A stretch of DNA of 64,000 nt, taken from NCBI RefSeq assembly GCF_023101765.2, contig NC_064223.1:6386001-6450000 (forward strand). Direction: 5' to 3'. The position numbers and the translations under genes were made by a program. The DNA comes from Spodoptera frugiperda (taxonomy: Eukaryota > Arthropoda > Insecta > Lepidoptera > Noctuidae). The notes under the pieces were generated by a model that was not told where the DNA came from, made no database searches, and saw only the letters and a list, made by a program, of their open reading frames with translations. This document shows positions 25,576 through 36,815 of this stretch, piece by piece (position 1 is the first letter of the stretch; each line of letters opens with the position of its first letter).

Positions 25576-26220
25576 TGATCAAAGACGTTGATTGTTATAT
25601 GTATAAACATAGCCTTAAAACCCACGTACATTATACGGGACGCGTATATACGCACACGTATGTGACATAATGATTCAATATTAAAAAAATATTTGTAGGT
25701 TGTTAAAAATTTCAATACACTAATAAAACCATTAGTATTTGGTAATGTTAGTGCATAGAATCCAGGCAGTAACTAGGTAATGCCTAGTTATCGTCCAGAT
25801 TTTCAGTACGTCAAATGCAGCAACTGAGTGCTACAGGGAGTGTTAGCAAACACCCAACTTGGGTCCATACTGCTAAACACACGTATCACCTGACAAACAC
25901 AGATTTCGCATTGATTTATGTATTTAGTTGGAGTTTGCTCCAAAGAGTTAAGACTAAAGGTTTTCCTCTATCGAACTTCTACCGTCGACTATCTAAAGAA
26001 AGCAAAGTTTCTTCAAATTAACTATAACAAAAAAACGCACTGTATATTATAGTAACTTTATCAAAACAAGAAACATGTTCAAATCGATATCAGATTACAG
26101 ACTGTTGTGTAATCTAACGAGGCGTTACTGGTTCGGATAAAATCTATCAAGAACTTATTTCCTTTCTATTGGAAACTGTATTGAAACAAAGAGACGCACA
26201 AGAACACTCCGTATATTCAT
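25576..26220. other. Gene-free stretch
   Basis: AT-rich; contains the 12-base perfect palindrome GCGTATATACGC near 25643. Nothing else supported. Confidence 0.4.
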
Positions 26221-26428
26221 TACTAGCTACTTCCGCGCGGTTTCACCCGCTCTGCTCGGCTCCTATTGGTCATAGCGTGATATTTTATAGCCTATAGCCT
26301 TCCTCGATAAATGGACTATCCAACAAAAAAAGAATTATTCAAATCGGACCAGTAGTTCCGGAGATTAGCGCGTTCAAACAAACAAACAAACAAACAAACT
26401 CTTCAGCTTTATAATATTAGTATAGATA
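26221..26428 (+). mobile_element. LINE 3'-end-like repeat with AAAC microsatellite
   Basis: It opens TACTAGCTACTTCCGCGCGG, passes TTTCACCCGCTCTGCTCGGC and GGAGATTAGCGCGTTCAAAC, then an (AAAC) run at about 26375-26399, and closes near ATAATATTAGTATAGATA. I recall this organisation from untranslated ends of RTE-like non-LTR elements in Lepidoptera. It is a single fragment without coding sequence. Confidence 0.55.
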
Positions 26429-28289
26429 TACGAATGAAAAGCAAATCTACATCACAATTGTATTCTGAATAGTGAATGTGCAAGTTTCATTAGCATGTGA
26501 GGTTGCAAATAGCGTGCCTCACTTGCAACTATACGAACAATACGCAATCAGAGATAGACGCCATTCGATCACTTACAAGATGCATCACAATGAATCATGC
26601 CTTGTCTCTTACATTTACGCGGGACGGCGCACATTTGTCGCCCGTCAGATCTACATGAAAAGATAGCGACCTGACACAATGCGAAGATACAACGCATTTG
26701 TACCAGTTCGCCCTTGACATTTAAACTACATAGTCCCCTATATAGGTATCCACACACCTCCTTTTGCAGAATTTCAAAGGCCTACACTCAAGTTATGAAA
26801 TATGCAAAACTTTCCGCAAACGAATATTGACGCTCCAATTACATAGAGAGGCGCATGTCTGTGCCATAGTCGCGTGTTGGACATATTCGCCGTCGTGATG
26901 GCGAAACACGTAAAAATGGGAAAATAATTGATGAATCGGACGCGAAGTGCTCTACAGAAGGCATGCATGAACGTTTTTAACGAATGAATGCTCACGAAAA
27001 TTGGTTTCGTCACAATATTCCCTGTGTAGTTACAAAAACAGGGCGTATTGATTCGTCTCCATTAATCTGTTGTTGTGTTGTTTGTGATTTAAATGAAACG
27101 CGATCACTGTTGTTTTGCATAAAGTATACAAATATTGTCTCCGCTCCTCAAAATATCGTTCGTTTGACACAGCTACTTCAAAAGAAATGCAGATTACCTC
27201 GGTTTCGCCGCGACGACAAATGAGTTTGAACTTAATGCAAATAAGCAAATTAAAATTTATAGAAGTTAAGAGGTAGGAGCTGTTAGTCAGTACATTTTAT
27301 GCTGCAAAAGACGGTTTAATGAGCTTTTATTATTCACTATAGACGCTAAATAAAGTTTTTAAAGAAAAACTAGAAGGTTTAACGGAGTTTACGTAGGAAA
27401 AGTGGAAGAATTTCCTTTGCTTGCGGAAAGTGTATTGAAAGTCTTCTTAGAGTACAGGCGTAAATTCTCTATATTATAGTTTAATTAAATTTTAACAAGG
27501 GTTTTCTTTAAAGTTTGCGTTACCTCTTTGAAAATTATGTAAAAGTTTAGAACACTGTTGTTGATAAGTCCAGTCCGGTAGTAGATGGTTTAGCGTTCTT
27601 TTACACTGACTTACAATTAGTAACAGACGAAACTAGTAAAATAAATAGTAACCCACATATAGACTGATCGTCAAAACTACTTACACGTGTTCATAACATA
27701 CAAAAGGAATGACCTAATAAGCAACTCACACAAAACGCTTAATCCCTAAAATCTACATAGACCCTTCTACAAACATCGATCAAGAATATGAAGTAATTAA
27801 CCGCATGTCTCCTCAACCAGAGCCTACAGTCGGCACAAAAGCTGAAGACAACGCGACGATCGTTATTAACTACGTATATTTATTACATTTCGATTGTTTG
27901 CTCACAATCTAGTCAATTATTCGCTTGTCAGAGGCAAATAGGGATGGCACAAATTGGTTTATCTGTTATAAGATTATGGACGTCCGCAGAAACTAATCAG
28001 TTGCGGAGGCCGTACTGTTGATAACTGAGGGCGAATGAACGAGGTTTTTGTTCGGGATGATATTTTTGTAGGGCTGCATCATTCATTGTTACGGTTCATA
28101 CATTATGTATTCTGTCCGTTAATATGCTTGTAATTCGGTTTTGGTGTATATGTTTGTGCCTTGCGAGTTAAGGAGATGGTATTTCTTTGTGATTTTGGTT
28201 GGTTTTCAGGTCCTGGCAACTTTAACTAATTGTGCCTATTATACGATGTGTAGAAGCGCTAAGGAATTATCCTTTGAGTAAGTAAGTAG
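26429..28289. other. Gene-free stretch
   Basis: AT-rich single-copy-like sequence; overlapping short frames on both strands near 26.5-27.2 kb have no splice or composition support. Confidence 0.4.
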
Positions 28290-28590
28290 TTATAAGTAAT
28301 TTTCAATTTGTATGGAAACTCGTGTGAGATACACGAGTTCAAAGTATTTTTCGAAAAAAAATTTTACGTCGTTTATATCAAGTATAGCGTATGTGTGCCA
28401 AGTTTTATTAAAATCAGTTTAGCAGTTTCCATGATTCTTGACGTGAAAGTTTGTATGAAAAGCCGTACCGTTTAAATGTTCGTACTAAGGCAGGACATCC
28501 ATAATTTGTAGCAGAAGAAATGCGGCAATCATTTGTATTTAGAAAAAGAAGTTGCAGGCGAAGTTGCGGGCAGGAGCTAGTTGTTAGGTA
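28290..28590 (+). repeat. Possible decayed LINE untranslated region
   Basis: The segment has phrases typical of insect LINE tails, such as CCAAGTTTTATTAAAATCAG followed by TTCTTGACGTGAAAG, and ends GGGCAGGAGCTAGTTG. It shares the GAAGTTGC...GGAGCTAGT style of ending with family H at 58.3 kb but is too diverged for a firm assignment. Confidence 0.3.
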
Positions 28591-29370
28591 ATAAATCCGA
28601 GGTAATAGGATAACTTCGTATTATCAGGTTCTATTATGACACATAAGTATCCATGACAAACAAAATCCAGCCTACCTATCTACCTTAGTACCTAAGCTAG
28701 ATTCGTGTATCAGATGAAATCGTTCCAATTATCCTGTAATAGATCCGATATTGGTTCCCTTTGTCACAACTACATTCGTAATCGTATGATAAGCTTTAAT
28801 GCTGATTAGTATAATGACGTCATCCATTGGTCCAGGGAAACGATTATACTATATTATTAGAGCGGTTTTATTGGAAAAACATAAAGATAAGTCTTTGTGT
28901 ACGTGCTATGTGAGCATACAACTGGATCTATGAAGGTCTACCTACTGATATTTTTTGTTATATATTGTTCGTGTAAGCTTTAGTTTATTAGTTTCGAGTG
29001 AGTGTTTTTTAAGTTCAAAGCTGAGTATTAATTTCATAGCCTTAATGTTTTTTGGTTAAAAATGTATACTTAGGTGTAGACATAAAACAAACTAGCATCA
29101 TCTATAATATGTACCTAATTATTATAACTAAAGTTGCCATCTATATGTTAATGTTGGAACTATATTTTTCACTGTCCTTTATTCGGTCGTCTATAATAAA
29201 GTCAGTCGTTCATGTGCATCTGAGAAAACTACTGTTTTATTTTGTTAGATTTTTTAAGTAACTTATTTAATGTCATTATGCTTCTCATACAACAAGCCTT
29301 GTGTATAAGAAGTTCTGGTTTTACTTAATTTATTTGAGTGCATACGGAGTTGCGAAATAACTGACAAGTT

Positions 29371-29475
29371 TGGGGGCTCCAGCTCAAAGAGTTGTCGTAG
29401 AAACGGGGTGCTTTTTAGTCACTAAGAGTCTGTACTCACTCAATTCCAATTGGATGAGACTACCCCTCAAAAAAT
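29371..29475 (-). repeat. Family E dispersed repeat, copy 5 (diverged)
   Basis: GGGGGCTCCAGCTC, GGGGTGCTTTTTAGTCAC, AAGAGTCTGTACTCACTC and ACTACCCCTC follow the family order in reverse orientation, with more mismatches than other copies. Confidence 0.6.
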
Positions 29476-31311
29476 TGCCACATTTAGGTACATGCATTGC
29501 TACAAATTTGCAAACACAAATAATCACTTAAGGATTTTTTCTGCAGAAATATTAGCTATCTCTACATATTGAATGTTACAGTTTACCTTTAAAATAAAAT
29601 ACGGTAAACTTCGCAGCGGGGCTTGAGCCGGAAAATATAATAGCGAGCTAACATTAAACAGCGGGCGGCTCGCCACTTTCCTATATTAAAAGATTTTGCG
29701 GTCATGTGCATCTGGCCGATGTGGCCGGGGCTGACCAACGAATGACCTTCTAACTTTGCTACATAATTTACTAGTGTGTTTACGTTATGTAATCTGATTT
29801 ATTAGACTGGTATTCAGTAAATAATATTGTGGGTTAATTTAGACCCATGCGTGTTGGGTTGTTTTGTTATTCTCAAGCTTGATAGCGAACGAGTTTGATC
29901 CACGGGACGTACCAATTTAATTTGAAATTGTTTGTAATGCATGTATGTATCCATTTTCACAATTTACATGTTTTAACATAATACCTACTTCTATATTCAT
30001 ATAAAACGGGCAGCCCTAAGTACTAAGGACAAATTAACGTCGTTTCGGCACGTATGGAAATCTTTAACTTCTGTAGGAAGCTGTAATTTGAGTTTCAAAG
30101 ACACGGCTCGACTTTTTCGTGAGTTTTAATTATTCTTCCTTTCCATGTTAATGAGGGTGAACCGTTTCGTTGCCGAATAACAATTGTGATTAAAATTCTT
30201 TTCGCAACCTTGAGTCCGTATCTCCGAGCCGAGCATTTTATCTAACATCAAAGATTTCTTTTGTGTGCGATTTACAAAAGTAACTATCTCAGTAATAACC
30301 AGTTACCAAATACTAGCGTGTAATTTCATCGAAATAATAATATCAATCAAAAGCTCGGCTTTCCCAATTTTTCCGATAAAAAACCAATCTCTCGATTCCT
30401 TCAAAAAGAACATTTTCAAATCAAACGATTTTTGTAAAGAGGATCTAATTTCACAACAATTTGCCAGAATTTATTAAGATGAAACTCAAATGTTGTTCAA
30501 TGAGGACGGAGCTCACGGAGCGGTTGGATTCCCCTTTTCAAAATATCATTCCTGTGATAAAAATACGGGGCTCATTGCGGCAGTATTGTGGCTTATGTCA
30601 CGTGAGCCGAGTCCCACATACAAACCTGCGCATTATGTAAATAAATAGATAAAGACAGCGATTCAATTAGGGAACACTTCACGCACGGTCGCGATCCACG
30701 CATGTCAAGTAAGTCAAGATTTTCATTAATTAACTCAATTATATTCCCGCATATCAAATTCATACTAACTCGCACGGGTGTTGAATAATATTCGAATATA
30801 TTCGTATAAACGCTTGATTCGATTTCGTCAAATCTACAGAGCTTTACAAAGACTTCAATTTTCATATTATTATTAAGATTTTCACTAAGTAAGTTATGAA
30901 TAGTTAATACTATTTGTTCGAGTCAGCGAACCCCGAGTATAATTGCATTTGTAATTAGAAATGTAATTGATTTTACTTATGATTTAGTTAACATAAAATT
31001 AATTACAGTCAGAGCTAATGCAATTAAATGTTCCTTTACCTAGAGCTTGAATCAATGAACGATCTATCAAATATTTGGTTATCGAGAAAATCGTCTAGCC
31101 ACAGATGAATATTGATTTATTTCATTTTCAAAATTCTAATTAATAGCGAGCAGTCTTCAATCAAGTCACGTAGACCCCATAGGCGTATATAATATAAATA
31201 TAGTATGAGAGGAATTTTCTTTAATGAAATTATCGCTTTAGATGGAAGCATATATTTTGTTTGTAATTTTCATTGATGTCAACAAAAATATATACTGTCC
31301 TGATTTTGTAA
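29476..31311. other. Gene-free stretch
   Basis: AT-rich with a short CG-richer patch near 29.62-29.74 kb. No supported gene or repeat. Confidence 0.4.
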
Positions 31312-31611
31312 TTAGGTCACATTATTTCGCTTAATCGAAGTTTCCCTCATCGTTAGGGGATCTGATGTCGTGTCATCATTTAGCACATGTGTTTCTATTC
31401 CCGGCCCGATAGCTGAGTCGTACAGGCTGATACAAGTGTCGCTAACGAGGACGTTATTAGAGCTCGGCTTGCGCGCGTATACGTACGTGTTCCGGGAATA
31501 CGGGCGGTATAAACCGACACGTGTGCGTTGTGCAAATACTCTCCTACCTAGAAGAGCGTTCGCAACTGATTGCTCAATTAAGTTGAGCACAAAATCATCA
31601 ATCAATCGCAA
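31312..31611 (-). CDS. Possible coding exon or exon remnant, unknown product
   Basis: A 99-codon - frame ends with TAA at 31312-31314. Codon use is mixed and less AT-biased than random frames nearby. The C-terminal part contains YSRNTYVYARKPSSNN and ends TSIKRNNVT. There is no in-frame ATG at the upstream end and only a weak acceptor-like CAATCAG at the edge. The + strand is also open here (31370-31636), so coding orientation is not certain. No domain recognised. Confidence 0.25.
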   Translation of the reverse strand: MRLIDDFVLNLIEQSVANALLGRRVFAQRTRVGLYRPYSRNTYVYARKPSSNNVLVSDTCISLYDSAIGPGIETHVLNDDTTSDPLTMRETSIKRNNVT

Positions 31612-31619
31612 GCCGTGCT

Positions 31620-32990
31620 CAGTTACCTCTGATTGATTCGCTCATTATACTACACCGAGGTTGTTAACCGAACTCCGAACAGTATCGGAACATAATTATG
31701 TTTAGTGTTACAAAAAAGTACGTATACTTACATTAGCATTACAAAAAGTTCCAGAACTTTCCACTTTTAGTTGCGCAACACTTTTCGAGATTCCCAAATT
31801 GAATGGTCGAAACTTGGTTTCTTTTTCTGAAATGGAAAATTTTGCCTTATTTAGACTTTGTTTTTAAGGAAAATCTCGTAGAGCACGCCATTATGTGGGT
31901 CGTGTTTACAGATTCAGAGTAACGAATTTAAACCAAGTAATATTTAGATAATAATTATGGATCCATAAGTAAATATTATGTAACCTTAATTATCTTTTAA
32001 AAACATACATATACGCTAACATGAAACAGTAATTAACGTTTGTAAATATGTCATTGGCTTATTATACGACTTACAAACAACCCAAAAACCACGAGTCCTT
32101 TTTAAACAAATGTGCTAATTAAGATCACACTCTATTCTCAGTGAATTAAAGTTTTTATTCATGTATTATTTAGTGCAGTCGTATATCACTGTTGTGTTCA
32201 CTTGATAGCGACATTGCTTTGTTACCGTACACCACAAAAAGGTATGATTGATGCCGACTCGGTGAAATGCTTCGTGCCTCAAGCGATTCTTCACTCAGAT
32301 CCCTAATGTTGTGATCTCAAAGGAAAAGCGGAACAATGCTCAAGTCACTGAGATCTTGTACGTACACGCTCCATGTGTGTCATTAATGTTTTAAACACAA
32401 ATGTTGGACGTTTTTGGTTGATTCGATTTTCTGTTGATATTCGTTTTCAGCTAAGTAAATAAATTTTATTTTCCACTGAGTAACTTAGTAATAATCTACA
32501 CTGTTTTTTGCCCAAGAAACTTGTTTACTTACAATGAAAACATAACTGGAAGGGTTGTAACTATGCTTCTATTGGTAACTCTTTATTTACTACTAGTTTA
32601 TTGATTTGATATAAGATTTCCTATTTGTTTTTTTTTTATATTACGCTTCTAACCATTTCATGATTTCTCAAGGACTTAATAAAGCACAAATTACCATTTA
32701 ATGACTTAATGGTAAGCAGGTAGTCAAATTTGAAGTAAAACGTGAGTGTATAAATAAAGTGACCAAAACAAATGGCGGCACGACCCGCAATATTTACGAG
32801 GTATTTTTGTTGGAACACGACCAAATTGTTTTTAGATAATGTGATTTCATCCCCGCAATAATATTAAAATGCAAATTACAATCGAAATCGTTATTATATC
32901 GAATGAAAAATAACTTTGTACATAAATTGATTATGTATTTGTTGTATCTACCTTTGTAATATTTTTATTAAATTAGTGCTTGTTTACGTT
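31620..32990. other. Gene-free stretch
   Basis: AT-rich, no recognised repeat or coding signal. Confidence 0.4.
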
Positions 32991-32991
32991 G

Positions 32992-33236
32992 TACTCGCGG
33001 GCGCGGGAGCGGGAGCGGTTGCGGTGGGCCTCGCGAGATTGTGTGCGCGGGCGATTAGTTTAACCCGTTTGAACTTTTTTTGAGCGCGCGTTTTTATGCG
33101 TTTGACATCATAAATGCTCGTGCCATCAATAGCTAGGTTGCCCACTACTTACACCGCATTCGCGTGTTGTACGTTGTATGTTTGATATTTGTATGTTTGC
33201 CAACGCGCCCGCGCCCACACCCGCGCCCGCGCCAGC
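32992..33236. promoter_or_regulatory. CpG-rich patch with G-quadruplex motifs on both strands
   Basis: At 32999-33028 the + strand carries G3 tracts spaced by 3 bases, then GG, GG and GGG. At 33208-33228 the - strand has four G3 tracts separated by exactly three bases each. The two patches flank about 170 bases of ordinary sequence with several GCGCGC-type words. Such CpG-rich patches in AT-rich insect DNA often mark promoters or first exons, but no gene can be attached here. The downstream LINE begins about 150 bases later. Confidence 0.4.
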
Positions 33237-33397
33237 TTGTTTCCGTGTACAAGCACTTAAACGTGTGCCCTTGCATTAGGATAAGCGGTTTATAATAGCA
33301 TTCAATTCATTAAACGCTAAGCGAATAATCCTCTTTTACTGGCTTAGTCCCTTAAAGGATGTTTCAAAATGCCTGTTTAAAAACATAACCCGTTTAC

Positions 33398-33727
33398 TTG
33401 TCAGACCACACGGCTCAAATTCTAAAAATTCAAGTAAAAAAGACATGCATGCTGAATTCTTGGCGCATTCAGAGGCGGGACTTGTCCATTGAAAATTTAA
33501 CTTTATTTAAAAAGCACCTTGAATGTCTGTCTTTTTCAGAAGTATTCGAAACGGATAACCCTAACGAGGCATACGATAGGTTTATTGAACTGTTTCGCTT
33601 ATTTTATGACTTATGCATTCCACATCGATTAATCAATATTAAATCCAATAAAAAAGTTAAGTGGATTTCGCGGGGAATTAGAATTTGCTGCCGGAAAAAA
33701 GAAAACTACTTTGGCAGTATAGAATAG
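33398..33727 (+). pseudogene. LINE ORF2 N-terminal remnant: endonuclease tail and linker
   Basis: The frame opens with LSDHTAQI. The SDH triad at 33401-33409 matches the terminal conserved SDH motif of APE-type endonucleases of non-LTR retrotransposons, whose His is catalytic. What follows is the usual Lys/Arg-rich linker, including KWISRGIRICCRKK, which in the family precedes the RT. The frame then runs into TAG at 33725. The RT frame that takes over is offset by one, consistent with a one-base deletion around 33705-33715. There is no ATG; the piece is a truncated remnant, not an independent gene. Confidence 0.85.
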
Positions 33728-35625
33728 CACCATCATTTGAAAGTAAAAATACATTTAAAAATTATTCACGGATTCTGAAAAAAATTATCAATCTCACGCA
33801 AAAAGCGCAAAATAATCACCTAATTAACTGTTCCCAAAACAAAGTTAAGACGTCCTGGCAGATAATTAATAACAACAGTCGACTGAAAGAACCAATATTA
33901 CAAATAAATAAAATAGATAAATTAGTTACGGATCCTAAGCAAGTTGCTGATTGTTTTAATGATTTTTTCGTTGACCAGATACAAAATAACAATAGTAAAT
34001 ATTCCGGAAATAATGGTGGTAGTCCTCAAGTCGGAAACTCTTTATTTATGTCTCCAGCAATACCCCAAGATATCCTACGAATTATAAAACACTTAAAAAA
34101 TAAAAATAGCTTTGGATTCGATGAAGTTTCCACCTCGGTGATTAAATTTGTATCTGAAGTCATAGCTAAACCATTGACACATATCATAAATACATGTATA
34201 AGTTCTGGCATATACCCCGATAAATTGAAAACGACAATAATAAAACCATTACATAAGAAAAACAATAAGGAAGACATGACGAATTATAGACCAGTGGCTT
34301 TAATTTCGGTGTTTTCTAAGATTTTCGAGAAGGTTATTTATGAGTCTATTTATACATTTGTAACAAAAAATAATATTTTGTGCGAAGAGCAGAAGGGCTT
34401 TCGAAAAAACAAAAATATTAACATGGCAATATTTGATCTCTTAAAGGTGATCATGGATAATGTGGATAAAAAGAATCCTGTATGCGCAGTATTCACAGAC
34501 ATGACGAAGGCATTCGATTATGTTAGACATGACATCTTATTAAATAAACTAAGTCACTACGGTGTACGAGGCAATATCTTAAATCTAATAAAGTCTTATC
34601 TTACGGATCGTAAACAATTTACAGAAATATCGAGAATATGTCCTAAAACTAAACGCGAAATTAAATATCTCTCCGACTGCAGAATAACAAAATTTGGAGT
34701 TCCGCAAGGCAGCGTGCTTGGACCATTGTTGTTTCTGCTCTATATCAACGACCTACCTCGTCAAGTACATCATCCAATGACTTTATTCGCTGACGACAGC
34801 ACAGCTATAATTGAATGTAAAAATAAAACTCAATACGAAAAAGATATAAATAATACACTTGAAGAAATAATAGATTGGCTTAACAAAAATAATCTTATTT
34901 TGAATCTACAAAAAACAAAAGTAATGCATTTTTATCAACGACTAATGCCTAATAATATTATAACTAAATATAAGAACGAAACAGTAGATACCACCTTAGT
35001 TACAAAATTTTTGGGAGTATATATTGATGATAAATTGACATGGAAAGGTCATGCTGAAATTTTATGCCAAAAATTGAGCAAAACCGCGTATATACTCCAT
35101 AACCTCTCAAAAAAGTTAAATATGAACACGTTAGTGACAGCATATCACGGGTTAGTTGCTTCATTACTGAGGTTCGGTGTCATTTTTTGGGGTAACTGTA
35201 GTGAAAGAGAAAGAATATTTAGGGCCCAAAAACGTTGTCTTCGATCAATGACAGGACTGAAACCGATGGAAAGTTGTAAACCTATTTTTAAATCACTAGG
35301 CATTTTAACATTAACTTCTTTGTACATACTTGAAGTTGCCCTATTCGTTAAGATGAACAGTCAATTATTTACAAAAATGGAGGATGTAAGAATGCGCAAA
35401 GGACCAATGAGATCACAATATAAAAGTCAACTACATACAGGTGATTATAAAACATCTTTACTAAAAAATAGTATTTTTTCTATGGGTCCTCTCATATATA
35501 ACAGATTATCTAAACATTTAAAAGAATTACCTTTTACAGTTTTTAAAAAACAGCTGACAAAGTGGTTATTAGATAAGAATTACTACTCGCTTAAAGAGTT
35601 TTTTGATGATGAAAGTTTCTGTTAA
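33685..35625 (+). CDS. LINE reverse transcriptase (ORF2 body)
   Basis: This is a 646-codon uninterrupted RT frame. Visible motifs in order: NYRPVALIS (residues 200-208), KGFRKNK (about 237-243), motif A FTDMTKAFD with catalytic Asp272, motif B GVPQGSVLG (338-346), motif C FADD with Asp370-Asp371, the NLQKTK motif D, and the thumb start FLGVYIDDKLTW (442-453). A C-terminal region contains RSMTGLKPMESC and SLYILEVALF. The protein would copy the element's own RNA at a nicked chromosomal target. All three catalytic aspartates are present. The frame has no stop despite 5' truncation and an upstream frameshift, suggesting fairly recent insertion. It has no start codon of its own, so it is unlikely to be translated normally. 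Confidence 0.9.
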   Translation: MLPEKRKLLWQYRIAPSFESKNTFKNYSRILKKIINLTQKAQNNHLINCSQNKVKTSWQIINNNSRLKEPILQINKIDKLVTDPKQVADCFNDFFVDQIQNNNSKYSGNNGGSPQVGNSLFMSPAIPQDILRIIKHLKNKNSFGFDEVSTSVIKFVSEVIAKPLTHIINTCISSGIYPDKLKTTIIKPLHKKNNKEDMTNYRPVALISVFSKIFEKVIYESIYTFVTKNNILCEEQKGFRKNKNINMAIFDLLKVIMDNVDKKNPVCAVFTDMTKAFDYVRHDILLNKLSHYGVRGNILNLIKSYLTDRKQFTEISRICPKTKREIKYLSDCRITKFGVPQGSVLGPLLFLLYINDLPRQVHHPMTLFADDSTAIIECKNKTQYEKDINNTLEEIIDWLNKNNLILNLQKTKVMHFYQRLMPNNIITKYKNETVDTTLVTKFLGVYIDDKLTWKGHAEILCQKLSKTAYILHNLSKKLNMNTLVTAYHGLVASLLRFGVIFWGNCSERERIFRAQKRCLRSMTGLKPMESCKPIFKSLGILTLTSLYILEVALFVKMNSQLFTKMEDVRMRKGPMRSQYKSQLHTGDYKTSLLKNSIFSMGPLIYNRLSKHLKELPFTVFKKQLTKWLLDKNYYSLKEFFDDESFC

Positions 35626-36259
35626 TTTCTGATGTTAAAATTATTTCTGTGTTACTTGGATTGTGCCTAACTATGAATTATTATGCTATGATAATTAATA
35701 TTAGTTTTATTTACTTGTGTTTTTGTGCCAGTATTACCTGTATATATATTTGATATAATAAACATTATTATTATTAGATGCAATAGGTGATTGATTGTAA
35801 ATTGTAATTCTATGTCGATTTGTATGTGTGTGCCTTACACTGAATTATTATATTATGGTAATTGATATTAGTTTTTCTCTTAAATGTTTTGTGCCAGTAA
35901 TATTTATTAAATGCTGATTGTAAAAAATGTAACCCTATGTCGAATTGTATGTGTGTGCCTAACTCTAAATTATTATGCTATGGTAATTTATATTGTGTTT
36001 TTTGTGCCTTTAAATACATATACTTTGTTTTTTGTCTATCATAGTGATGATTACGTTAGGTTGAGTTGTATCTTAATTTAATATAATTATAAAAATGTTA
36101 ACTGGATTTGTAGCAACTTGGCAATGTATTCATAAGTTAATAATTTTGCACGCCGTAAGGCAAAATGTATCGGGACTATACATACCTAAATAACATCATA
36201 TCTGTACCTACATTTTATGCAAATAAATGATTTCTATTTCTATTTCTATTTCTATTTTT
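35626..36259 (+). repeat. LINE 3' UTR with three imperfect repeats and microsatellite tail
   Basis: A block built around GTGCCTAACTATGAATTATT recurs starting near 35664, 35830 and 35955. Each copy contains a TATTATGCTATGGTAATT-like segment, and most contain a TTTTGTGCC segment. The spacing shortens from about 166 to 125 bases. The tail has AATAAA at 36222 and four perfect TTTCTA units from 36231. In related elements such 3' structures are recognised by the element's own RT. Confidence 0.75.
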
Positions 36260-36654
36260 ATTCTAGATCAAAAGAGAAAGTTTTAAAGGTTCATTATTCA
36301 AATAGGTACCTACGTTGATAGATGATTTTTACGACGAAACTTTGATAGAAAATTCTAAATAAGAAGAAACTATTTTCTTCAATGAACGATGAATGCAAAA
36401 AGCTTTTGTTTTATCAACAGTATAGGTATATTAGTTTGACTGAGTTACGGTAGTTTAAAAAAATGTCTAGGTGGGAATCAAGGGTGGTACCTATACCTTT
36501 TTGAATAGATGATTGTAATTTGTCCATCCGAATAGGAGAAAAGGTGAATGTTTTAAGGACAAATGGGCGTCTTGATATATCTAAAAAAAGAAAAAAGGAT
36601 TCTATCTTTATATAATAACTTGCGTGAGACATGAGAGTACTAAATTAATTATTA
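36260..36654. other. Gene-free stretch
   Basis: AT-rich LINE flank; nothing recognised. Confidence 0.4.
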
Positions 36655-36815
36655 TGTTTTTGCTATCAGTAGCAGCAGCAGGACAGTCGCCGCGTCGTAT
36701 GTCGCGGATTGCTGCTCATGACTATGAGCCTCGAGCATGGCTTGAGACTACTCAATTTCCTTGTCAAATAATTACGTGTGTAAGTCGAAAAATATGATAA
36801 TTAATAAATGACCTA
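36655..36815. repeat. Family F repeat, copy 2
   Basis: It shares ATGTTTTTGC, CAAATAATTACGTGTGTAAG and CGAAAAATATGATAATTAAT with the other family F copies. The middle is a CG-richer insert (GACAGTCGCCGCGTCG) as at 62.7 kb. Confidence 0.55.

Larger units (their letters stand above)
33389..36259 (+). mobile_element. 5'-truncated CR1/Jockey-group non-LTR retrotransposon (LINE)
   Basis: The element runs from the last residues of an APE endonuclease through a full reverse transcriptase to a 3' UTR, an AATAAA signal (36222-36227) and a TTTCTA tail (about 36231-36259). ORF1 and nearly all of the endonuclease are missing, the usual result of incomplete reverse transcription at insertion. RT motifs and the C-terminal GLKP...SLYI region resemble lepidopteran CR1/Daphne-type elements; clade placement is my inference. 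The 5' boundary is uncertain: the frame has a stop at 33386, just upstream of the recognisable endonuclease tail. No target-site duplication was identified, consistent with CR1-type insertion. Confidence 0.9.

Noticed and set aside
32992..33236. Assignment of the CpG-rich patch as the LINE's 5' UTR and promoter
   Set aside because: The LINE is truncated inside its endonuclease, so its native 5' end cannot be here; the patch belongs to the flank.
36231..36259. Independent TTTCTA microsatellite
   Set aside because: It directly follows the LINE poly(A) signal and is the element's 3' tail.
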